Of a stretch of DNA of 28,582 nucleotides, positions 8,917 through 16,999 are shown piece after piece. Source of the stretch: Sphaerosporella brunnea (lineage: Eukaryota; Ascomycota; Pezizomycetes; Pezizales; Pyronemataceae); NCBI GenBank assembly GCA_008704415.1, contig VXIS01000466.1, positions 1-28,582 on the forward strand. Direction: 5' to 3'. The notes beneath the pieces were generated by a model. The model ran no database searches, was not told the DNA's origin, and saw nothing but the letters and a program-made list of their open reading frames with translations. The first letter of the stretch is position 1; every line of letters starts with the position of its first letter. A program made the translations under genes and the position numbers.

Positions 8917-9032
8917 ACAAGTGAACACCCGTGTGGCGACCACACGGTGTGCAGTCATGAGTACAGCGCCACTCAATGTATCGTCATATGGAGGTTGCAG
9001 TCAGGGCGTATGTGTGTAAAACACGGCGCAGT
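8917..9032 (+). repeat. 116-bp dispersed repeat with hairpin, copy 1
   Basis: It aligns at equal length (116 bases) with 19884-19999, from ACAAGTGAACAYCCGTGTGG to ACACGGCGCAGT. Within it, CCGTGTGG-CGA-CCACACGG (8929-8947) forms a perfect 8-bp hairpin. The second copy keeps both arms and changes only the loop (TGA). Weaker similarity continues downstream in both places: a CTCCACGGCT patch, then a TATA-rich patch (CTATATATAT at 9331; CTATATAGAG at 20174). This could be a solo terminal repeat or a shared promoter, but the element's ends are not visible. Confidence 0.7.
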
Positions 9033-9784
9033 GAATTAAAGAGTGGAGGTAGTGGGTTGGGGTCAGGAAGGCAAGACCGTCGCACTTCACCGCTAGCCCT
9101 CGCACTGATGAATGCAATTCCATTCCATTCCGCAGCTATCGACAAACCGAGGTTCAGTTTTTCGAGCAGCGTACTCACTCCGCAGCATTGTCGCTCAAGC
9201 CCCTCCACGGCTCCGCTGCACAATGCGACGCACAATCACAGCTCATCACTCAGCCAGCAGTAGGAAAAATCGTTGAGTTTTCAGCGTTGCACCACTGGTC
9301 GCCCCCATCGGAGCCACCCCACGCTCAATTTGCTCTATATATATTTACAGATAGGGACACGGTGGAAGATGACGGGGGGTAGTGAAGCTGGATGGTTGGA
9401 AGATGGTGGAGAGGGTGGGCGTGGTAGAGGATGGGCGGATTTTTGAGAATCAAATCAAGCGTTGATTCACAGATAGGACTCGCATCAATTCAGCCGGCAT
9501 GGTATTTGTGATGGACACGAGCCAGCTCGAATCAATCCTGCAAGCTCAGCTCGGGCTAGCTCGGCTGGTGGAGGCGCAGGCTTGGGATCGCGTCCGAGCT
9601 TTGATTGAGCTCTGGCTGCATCTTGAGCTGTAACACAATTTAAGCTGGCGGGCTCTGTTGATTCTAGGTAATAGTATTCAAGGTATCTAAGAATATAAAC
9701 TGGCGACAATCCCTCGGCGTCGGCATCGTTCTCACTATCCAGGACTGATTCCTGATGGAGATCTGGGACCGGAACCTCATTGCC
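9033..9784. other. Downstream of the hairpin repeat: TATA-rich patch, no gene
   Basis: It contains the CTCCACGGCTCCGCTGCAC patch shared with 20028-20046 and a CTATATATATTTACAG sequence. A minus-strand frame from 10069 to 9485 is long (194 codons), but it runs through the miniature element at 9785-9934 and shows no recognisable domain, so I do not call it a gene. Confidence 0.35.
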
Positions 9785-9934
9785 ATTAGGGCCGCTCAGA
9801 CAGGCGTTTATACTTTTTTCGACGTTTCTGGATCTAAGGCCAGTTTCGGCGTCAGATGGCATACAGACATCGATAAACAGCCGGTTGAAAATTCGGATAT
9901 CCAAGTCAAAAACGCCCGTCTGAGCGGCCCTAAT
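9785..9934. mobile_element. 150-bp miniature inverted-repeat element
   Basis: The ends are ATTAGGGCCGCTCAGACAGG and its reverse complement, matching at 24 of 25 bases. The element is 150 bp long. A fragment of the same family, in opposite orientation, lies at 6725-6789. I could not find a flanking target duplication, so the superfamily is undetermined. No coding capacity. Confidence 0.75.
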
Positions 9935-11269
9935 GTGAGAGCGGCGTAGATCGTCAGGTGAGCATCCCAACCTCAGCCCAGTCAACCGGAGAAAATGGCA
10001 AGCAGAATGAGTTGAACGTAGAAATACAGGTAAAATAAAATACGACGTTGGGATGTGGAGGTGAAGCAAGTCTCCTCATAAGCCACGGAACGGACCGCCC
10101 AAGGCACGTTTATTCATTCGTTACTTTACTCTAGTGAGTGAAGGGTCTGTCGATTGTAGAGTTCAGCAAGAGTTTCCTCTTGCTCTGTTTTCAACGCAGA
10201 TGGCATTCGCCTCTCTAATCCAAGCATTCACAGTTGGCATGACCGACCGCCATAGTCCCAAGTCCAAATCAACTAAGGCTATAGCGGATGTGCGCTCATA
10301 CGAGGACTAGCCGCTCCCACCTCCAATACCGCTCGATCCTGTTTGCTACCTTTGGGCGACAGATGCTCCTCTTGACCTGGTGCCATCGTTGATCAAGCTT
10401 CCTTTCTCGGCGGCCTGCCGCCTTGCTTCACTGTATTTTCCATGCCCCCCATGTCAACTCAACTCGGCTGTGGCCCGTCTCTCATGAAGGGACGTCCGCG
10501 CGTGAGCGTTACATTGGTCCACGTCATTTCGTCGGAATGTGATGATTGGTCCTCGAGCGGGGCAACCCAAGCCTGGTTTCACTTTGCTCCGCTCTACAAC
10601 TCTCTTTTCGCCAGTTTTAGATGCTTCACCCACCACACCGCTAGATGTAGACCGACGATGTGGCGTAAAGGGGTTGGTAAACAGCCTCGCCCTGAAGACA
10701 CAAGCGAGGTCCAGTCCGATTTTATCCACAGGGGGTCCAGGAGTGATACGTCTCCGGTTGCTGAAATTTCATAAAACTCCGCCAGCAAGCCCACTCTTGG
10801 TGAACCTCAAAACAACTAACAAACCACCCTGATAACAGAATAGTAAGACGGACGAGTAAAATTAGGAGGAACAGTGGCTTTTAGAAGGTACTTTGTGCAG
10901 CCAAAATTCACAATAATTCTGGAGGATGCTCTTCACCGGTAGATTAACGCTCATCCCATCGGCACTTGCCCCCAACTACTTTCAACCTCCTTGGGACCCT
11001 ACCCCCACGGAGCCAATGTTTCACATCTAAACATCGCCCCACCACCTTCATTCTTCGTCAGCACTTGCCACCCAAAGCGAAAACGAACGCTAAGAGCGCG
11101 ACCCAACAAGATCGCGATGTGCAACTTCTCAACTAGCAAGGAGATATCACAACCGCGTCCCAAGAGAAGATTGACACCCTGAGTATCCGGATTGGAGCCA
11201 TGCGAAGAGGCAAACAGTAAACCCCCCCTCCCCGACCATTGAATCCTGCCCTCTAAAAACCACCGCGGC
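9935..11269. other. Region without recognisable genes; 5' flank of copy B
   Basis: The last 100 bases or so before 11270 align with the 5' flank of copy A (C-rich leader with AGGCAAACAGTAA). The rest holds nothing I can identify beyond the weak short match at 10895-10955 to 139-205. Confidence 0.35.
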
Positions 11270-12304
11270 ATGGACCTCTTCTACTACGTCAGTGTGCACT
11301 CCGTACTGCTTTATGTTGGTTCTATAAATGACCTGGCATACTCTCTCGACGTTAACAGACACTCTCCGGGGTTGAACCCATGCCTGCCGCCTCTCCCGGA
11401 CCAGCAGCTCCTCGCGGCAACCTTCGCCACGTTGCGTGAACGCGCCGTGTTCCGAGCCGCAGCCACCGGGACCGATTGTCGCATGACATAACCTATTGTC
11501 TTCGACGACACACGCACTGTCGATGTGTCATGCTCCCTCGTTCATGATTGTCAGGTTGCCGCTGTCCCAAATCGTTTACACTTGCTGTCGTGTCAAATGG
11601 AGCTTGGCCACGCGGCCAAAGCGAACACGAACGCACTGATGCAGGTACTGTTCTGCGTTCCGGTGTTGCGACGCCTGCTTCGCACCAACAGCGAGCTAAA
11701 TATCGCGACCTCCCAAAACCCGGAGGATTTAGATGCCACTCGTAATAACACGGAGATGCACAAGTCACAAACGATGCTGTTGGCATGGTTTGTGGATTCC
11801 ATTAACAATGCGCTTGAGGTCCTTGTCAGGGTTCACTGCCCGGACTCGGTGTGCATGATGACGACCACTTATTGCGCGCTGCACAAACACCAGCTCCGAG
11901 ATGACGCCGACCTGCCCAGACATGGTCAATTGGGTCATCAACAATGCCACTGCGCAATCCGGTCAATATCACAAACACGTTTAACTCAAAAGATGGAAAT
12001 TTCCTTGTTGAGCCTTCCACAGGTCATCCTGTTACCGACGTCGACCAAGAATGTGACAAATGGACGCTCTGCGCTGGCCTTCTCCCTGGAGGAAAAGCCT
12101 TTTACAGGGACGGAGAAATTGTTCCACCTCTACAGCCTACTTGCGAGTCTGCCGTGTGCTCTGATTCTAAAGGCCATGAAGAACCCCGTCACAGGATTGT
12201 GCGACCCTGGTTTTATTCTATGTGCTTACGGTGCAGGATCGTGACCCAGCTCCTCAGGGTCCGGTGCTCGTTCAACTTCCAGCGCCTCATAGTGCGCAGC
12301 TGAT
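11270..12304 (+). pseudogene. Copy B of the unrecognised family (longest copy)
   Basis: The ATG at 11270 begins MDLFYYVSVHS, aligned residue for residue with copy A (MILFFHVRLRS) up to LAATF at residues 48-52. The same frame reads to a TGA at 12242-12244 with a single internal TAA at 11489-11491. It contains VFDDTRTVDVSC and NTNALMQVLF...LRRLL blocks shared with A. Blocks conserved between copies in the distal third fall in other frames: SSEM...CPDMVNWVINNATA near 11893, then GNFLVEPSTGHPVTDVDQEC near 12000, then FHLYSLLASLPCALI. Copy B is therefore either frameshifted or carries introns I cannot define. I recognise no family. A weak echo of deubiquitinase N-termini in the NTNAL...LF block was rejected. 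Copy B is the best query for searches. Confidence 0.65.
11489..11491 (+). other. In-frame TAA in family copy B
   Basis: TAA lies between RMT and PIVFDD. Copy A has no stop at the aligned position (RRVKIQFDD). Homology continues past it. Confidence 0.6.
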
Positions 12305-12519
12305 GAATCGTCCTGCGTTACATCTACCTGCTGCGGCCCAGCAATTGCATCAAACACACCTCCTCCTCAGTGGGCTGTGCTCACCGTGATGGTTCACCGC
12401 GAAGCGAGCAGCGAAACAAATATAATCAAAACCAGTGTGCACATCGCGCGGTTTCATGAAGAGAACACCATGCAGATCATGCGCCATGTCCTGTCGGTCC
12501 ACAATCTCTTCTTGGGAGT

Positions 12520-12648
12520 ATGGTGTTTGATAGCGGCGTCTGCAACATCGAGGACGGTCTTTCGGTGACCATTGGGAATAGCGTTACCCACCAGCGGTAT
12601 ACCTACAGCATCGTGGGCATGCAGATAAATGTTACGAGAAAAAAATGA
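12520..12648 (+). CDS. Small open frame downstream of copy B
   Basis: A 42-codon frame, MVFDSGVCNIEDGLSV to INVTRKK, ends at TGA 12646-12648. It lies about 220 bases past copy B on the same strand and could be a last exon or C-terminal remnant. No counterpart was found beside copies A or C. The evidence is weak. Confidence 0.15.
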   Translation: MVFDSGVCNIEDGLSVTIGNSVTHQRYTYSIVGMQINVTRKK

Positions 12649-12649
12649 A

Positions 12650-13789
12650 ACTGATGAAAGGTTGTGGCGGTGTTCCTGCTTTTATGTAACTGGCATTGCG
12701 TGTAGTTTCATAGACATGATCACATAGCTACTATCAGAATCGAATGTTGTTTCCATGCGCATCGCACGTACAGTATGTGATTACCAAATAAACAAACAGT
12801 ACCCTGGAAAGGGCCAAGAATGGGACCGTTGGCCGTCATGAAGTCATTTCAATCCCTGCTGGACTCGAGGACGGACGCTCCCGCGAGAGCCTCCGGATCT
12901 TGCGGACAGCTTCACTGTAGCCGACCAGGATACATCGGTAAGTTTTGTCAAGGCACCTGTGTTTATACTTTGAAAAAGGCAACGTAGACGATCAGGCTCA
13001 AGAAGAAGTGTTAATGCGGAAAAGGTTGTTTTCAGGCATGATGCCGCTCCGCGCAGTGAGCATGTATACACTACCCGATCACGCCTCAAGCCGGTTGTTG
13101 CCCTCACGACGTTGCAGCACCGGGTTGCAGCCCGTGTAAAGCATGATTGACACTTCAACAGTATAATGCAAGTTACGAGAATTGAAATTCAGCAATATAT
13201 GGTGGATATCCGTCGTGATTGGGTGCCGTGTACCGGTGGTGGACCCTGCGATGTACCCTTTTTGCGTGGCTGTTAGCCATGGAAAAACACAGGAAAAACA
13301 TCACGGACTTCGCTACATTTTTAACTCTAATGCTTTCCTCCGGCGGGTGGCTTGTAGACCGCAGTGATGTATTTGAGACTCGACAAACAATGAGAACTTA
13401 AAACCAAACAAATAACTGTGAACAACTAAGCTATCCAAAGGTTTGCCCCTAGCCCTGACCGGGGGGTGAGAGTTGGTGACCCGATCGCTCCAACCCCGAG
13501 CCCCCCGGGCCGAGCCTAAACTCCTCCCAGCCTAGATCCTTCTATTCCGTCAACCGCCTGAATCCTCCTGCTCGGTCGACCTTGGGGGGCCAGCCCCTCC
13601 GTCAGCACTAGCCCGCAGTCAAGCTGCACCATTTTACTTGACTGTTCCGTTACAATCATGATTGTCACTCAAACCCTTAACATTCACAAAATCAACCTCC
13701 ACCAGAACTGAACTTTCAGCACAATGTCTGCCCATAGCGACAGTTCTCATGGCTGCTCAACCAAAAATTTAGCGCTCTGTGACCTCCCC
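12650..13789. other. Region without recognisable genes
   Basis: Short frames on both strands, none with motifs. Bases 13440-13620 form a C-rich patch with CCCCGAGCCCCCCGGGCC. I could not assign it to a repeat family in this window. Confidence 0.35.
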
Positions 13790-14308
13790 AATCCTACACG
13801 TGATCTATCGCAGCGTTCATGGGGTCCGAGATCAGGCCGCACGGCAGCTGAGCACGCGGGTGCTCGAGCTGGAACACGTCACTGCCACCGTGTCTATAAA
13901 AGGCTCTCCCTCAGAAAGAAGACCCACGTACCGCTGCCAATCGACGCACTCCTCGTCTACTTTGGCGAGGGGATGCGCTGCGTCTGGCTTGACGAGAAGA
14001 ATGCCATTGTCAGTGAACTGGTCCGTGGGGGTTTCCGTCTGCGTGGTAACTGTTCCGCATGTCGCGCAGGCACTGTTGAAAGACGCCTCGTACCCCTGGG
14101 TGGCATGCATTCTGGACAGCTTGGTCAAGCGAAGTCGTGCAAGAAAGCCCCGTCTGCGAGCTGGTTGTCCGGTGCCTGCCTTTGCGCAGCGCGCACCAAG
14201 TTGCCGCAACCAGGTTTCAACACTGAGTATCGGTATGGCGTCCACCACGTCCGTGACAATGGCATCTGACGTGACTGACACCGCGTTGCAGTCAGCGATA
14301 GCCCGCAC
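13790..14308 (-). pseudogene. Copy C of the unrecognised family (C-terminal half)
   Basis: The minus strand carries CATCGTVTT with a following TPTDQFTDNGILLVKP, then HPLAKVDEECVDW and GLLSEGEPF, aligning with B (HPVTDVDQECDKW...GLLPGGKAF) and in part with A (VTCGTVTT). An upstream block SSQTGLSCTTSLDQAVQNA matches A's SSRMVLSCTDSVDKAMENA but sits in another frame. So does FQLEHPRAQLPCGLI, which matches B's FHLYSLLASLPCALI. At least two frame changes therefore separate conserved blocks. The N-terminal half is absent. Conservative replacements in the HP...VD-x-EC block suggest that its frame was once under protein-level selection. Function is unknown. Confidence 0.6.
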
Positions 14309-14328
14309 CGGAGTACCCGCCGCGTAGC

Positions 14329-14626
14329 GTGACTTCTCTTCTTCTGGGCCTGGGACGGCTAAGCAATCGCCCTGGGTGCTGGGGTACAGGCTTAGTCAAA
14401 TTCGCCCGGGACTTGATCGAAGAAGACTTGATGAGGTGGAGCTTCCACCACTATTGGTGGGTGATGCCAGAGGCGTACGATGTGTTGGCAGATGCGGCAA
14501 AGCAGCAACTTCTGCGGAACCGGATGTGCAACTGTAAGTACCGATCGAGTCCAAGGTGGGGTTCTAACAGTGGCGACAGTGTCGGCAGAGCAGATGGAGA
14601 TCCTGCATCTCCTTCTCAAAGAGGGC
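14329..14626 (+). CDS. Fragment of an unrecognised spliced gene, cut by a hAT element
   Basis: A plus-strand frame (about 14380-14533) reads VKFARDLIEEDLMRWSFHHY then WWVMPEAYDVLADAAKQQ. A GTAAGT donor stands at 14534, a CTAAC branch motif at 14563-14567 and the acceptor GACAG at 14575-14579, giving a 46-base intron. Joining the exons keeps the frame and yields MCNLSAEQMEILHLLLKEGQ, an amphipathic leucine-rich helix, whereas unspliced reading gives arginine- and serine-rich filler. The frame then meets the CAGGG terminus of the hAT element at 14627. The true start is not determined (no clear ATG). No family is recognised. Confidence 0.4.
14534..14579 (+). other. Candidate 46-base intron
   Basis: It has a GTAAGT donor, a TTCTAAC branch site and a GACAG acceptor 12 bases after the branch motif. 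Size and signals fit fungal introns. It keeps the frame between two open exons. Confidence 0.5.
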
Positions 14627-15131
14627 CAGGGCTGCCAATAGACGGTCCAGTCCGGCTTTCGGCGCGGTCTGAACCCGTTTGAATCAAACAGGCTTTTCCA
14701 GTCGAGGCCCGTTTGGACCAGACATCTTGGACCGAGATCCAGGTGCCCACGGGCCCCGGATCGAGCGCGAAATGTACCTGCCCGGGGGCCCGCCAGGCAC
14801 CTGAACTATCTACTACGTGTAAAGAACACAACGACCCCAAGAAGAGGTCAGCATTGGCACGAACAATCTACAATTGTTCTCCCCAACAAGGACCGCTTTG
14901 ATATGCATCCTCAAATGCCCGGGATTTGATCACTTGGTGCGCTCGGAGGTTGCACCATTATCGGTACCAGGGAAATCGCCGAATAACCGGCACCCCCAGG
15001 CACCTATCACACATCCAGACCTCGAGAGGGTCGCCCGGAACCTATCCGAGGTGCCAGGTGCACGCAGCGGCCTGACCCACATTGTGGGGCCCCGTTTGCC
15101 CCACGGGCCGGCCCGTCTATTGGCAGCCCTG
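14627..15131. mobile_element. Non-autonomous hAT element, 505 bp (CAGGGCTG family)
   Basis: The terminal repeats CAGGGCTGCCAATAGACGG are identical at both ends over 19 bases. The interior shares the left block (CCGGCTTTSRGCGCGGYCTGAACC and CCCGTTTGGACCAG) and the right block (CTGACCCACATTGTGGGGCC) with the 24-kb element. The flanking 8-mers AAGAGGGC and CGCGTTAC do not match, so either a flank was rearranged after insertion or the duplication has decayed. No transposase is encoded. Confidence 0.75.
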
Positions 15132-15739
15132 CGCGTTACTGCACACCACTCGCCCCAAGATTTAGGTGCGGACACCCGTTTGCGAATGAATATACCACAA
15201 CGGATCAAGAAGCGAGTCCCGTGCTTCCTGCAGACGTTCGAAGCCCATTGCTCGTCGGTACTCAGTATAGAAGGCAATGCTCGGCTAGGTACGGTGTTTC
15301 TCTTGGGGTGTTTTCACTGCGCGCTGTTTTCTGTTCAAATACTGCAAACGCCGTTTTGGAGCGTATTCCATTTTACACTGTATCGAACCATCAACGCCGT
15401 TGTATATCATTTTACGTTGCAATATTGATACTTTACACATCTTGTTTTGAGCCGCCAGTCCGCTTGTCGCTCTCGTTCGTGATTATCCAACCAGGACCTC
15501 GCCGCATGGTCCAATGGTTTCTTGTGAAGCGGTGTTATAGATCGTGATCCCACGGTGCCGGCTATCCCAGGCATTCACCTTGACGCTCACATACCAAATG
15601 TGCGTATCCATCTGCTCTGCCAAGCTGGCGGAGTAACCGATTTTCAGTATATCTTCGCACTCATTGATACAAAGCGGTACCCAGCTTCGCCCCTTATTCA
15701 CTCCTTGCATGTCCAGGACGAAAGCTTGATGCTACAGAA
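15132..15739. other. Region without recognisable genes
   Basis: Bases 15340-15430 contain two related AT-rich stretches (ACGCCGTTTTGGAGCGTATT and ACGCCGTTGTATATCATTTT), a small imperfect tandem repeat. A 75-codon minus-strand frame at 15483-15710 has plausible composition but no recognisable motif. Confidence 0.3.
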
Positions 15740-15864
15740 TTGATGGACACCAGCGGGCTCAGGGGGCAGTCAAAGTCTGACTGCACGCCAGCCAAGATGC
15801 TGGGATACCCGTCGCCGCCGCACCACAGTTCACCAATAATGAAGGATTTATCCACCGTCATTGT

Positions 15865-16045
15865 TCCTCATGCTCCAGCCCGACCAGTCTTGAGCGCGGA
15901 CAGGGCCAGGACCACACCATGCAGTCCTGTTGGAGAGATCGCCTGTGACCTGCTGTTGTTTGGTGGGGGAATGTCCTAGCAGTCGACTAGATACTTCCAG
16001 CGGAGTAATGAATTACATAATGATTTTATATTCAATCTCGTCGCG
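15865..16045. repeat. Dispersed repeat, copy 2 (pair with 3880-4080)
   Basis: See the copy at 3880. On the minus strand the frame SQAISPTGLHGVV...SALKTGRAGA is open, matching SQAISQTGLHDVI...SALSTGRTAL in copy 1. A GCCATATAGTTA match (16072 against 4096) shows that similarity resumes after about 30 extra bases. No 159-bp tandem repeat follows here. Confidence 0.6.
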
Positions 16046-16089
16046 CTCTCAAAAGCCATTTGTCAACCTTCAGCCATATAGTTACTGTA

Positions 16090-16735
16090 TCCTCTGCCAA
16101 CTGCAAAGATCTTCTCAAGCTCAGCGATGTCTGCACGGCTTGCGTTGATTAGCCAATCATGAACTTCAAGGCGTTGACAGCATCGCCACTGAGCTGGTAA
16201 CGACGATCTTTGAGTGTTATCTGTGTATCTGCTCTGGGAGGATCGTGTACCTCTGTCCCCTGTCACGTCTCTCCCGCGTATGGCTGCGGTTGTAGCAACT
16301 AGGGGACCCTTGGACGTAGCCCGACACGATGCTGCCATATAGAGTGTGCACTGACCTGGCGTGCTTGTGGACACCCTTGTGGTGCATGATGCAATTCAGA
16401 CTTAGCCTGGCGTCACCAGCCAGTACCATAGGATTGTTTTTGGTACAGGACGACGCTGAGCTTGGTATGTCACCGGGCCGAACCCACCCATATCGTCAGG
16501 CGCGTCGATCGGATGGTCAACCCGTAAGCACAACTTCAGGAAGTAAAGCTGAGAGGCAGGAGGCAAGCAACTTCCAAAGCTGCTGGGATGAGAAGATCAT
16601 CGGCTGTGGCGGAGTCATTAGAATTGCGAGTGCAGCGTATTCGTCCTTGTCTTCTGTCGAAACAACTGAACATCAGCGTGTCCACACACATTGGCTTGAC
16701 CTGGAGGCAGACGATTGAGTCTGTCTGAAATCAAT
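16090..16735. other. Region without recognisable features
   Basis: I see several short frames on both strands but no repeats or motifs I can support. Confidence 0.35.
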
Positions 16736-16739
16736 ACTG

Positions 16740-16997
16740 TACTCACGCGGCCGGAATCATTGAAACTCACGTGCCGCGCAGGGTTAGGGTTATATTTTTA
16801 ACGTGGGGTCGCTGGTTCTGGGGGCTGATTTTTGGACACCAAAACAAGGTTTATTTTCTTCTTACTACATCAATTTGCTCAGATCGGTCGCGCTGTTGAG
16901 ATAATTGGGGCGGTATCGAGCGGGGCGCTTTCGGGTAGACAATATAACCCTAACCCTGCGCGGCACGTGAGTTTCAATGATTCCGGCCGCGTGAGTA
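16740..16997. mobile_element. MITE-like element with perfect 57-bp inverted ends
   Basis: Bases 16740-16796 and 16941-16997 are exact reverse complements over 57 bases. Taking the outer TA as the target dinucleotide, the element is CTCACGCGG...CCGCGTGAG (16742-16995, 254 bp) flanked by TA on both sides, as for Tc1/mariner-type elements. Each arm contains GGGTTAGGGTTA next to the interior, facing each other. The 144-bp centre has no coding capacity. Perfect arm identity suggests a recent origin or ongoing gene conversion. I infer the superfamily only from the TA. Confidence 0.8.
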
Positions 16998-16999
16998 GA

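Noticed and set aside
9485..10069. 194-codon minus-strand frame
   Set aside because: It reads through a miniature element and has no recognisable domain, start context or splice sites.
11580..11690. Resemblance of NTNALMQVLF...LRRLL (copy B) and its copy A counterpart to the N-terminal box of ubiquitin-specific proteases
   Set aside because: The catalytic Cys is absent (the aligned residue is Ala or Lys), no His box is visible and neighbouring residues do not fit. Similarity rests on N-x-LLQ-x-LF only.
3662..14626. HYWW followed 25 residues later by SAE in both the 3662-3790 minus frame and the 14.4-kb gene fragment, each abutting a hAT terminus
   Set aside because: Between the two motifs only about two residues match without gaps, and only one locus has the intron. 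Probably coincidence.
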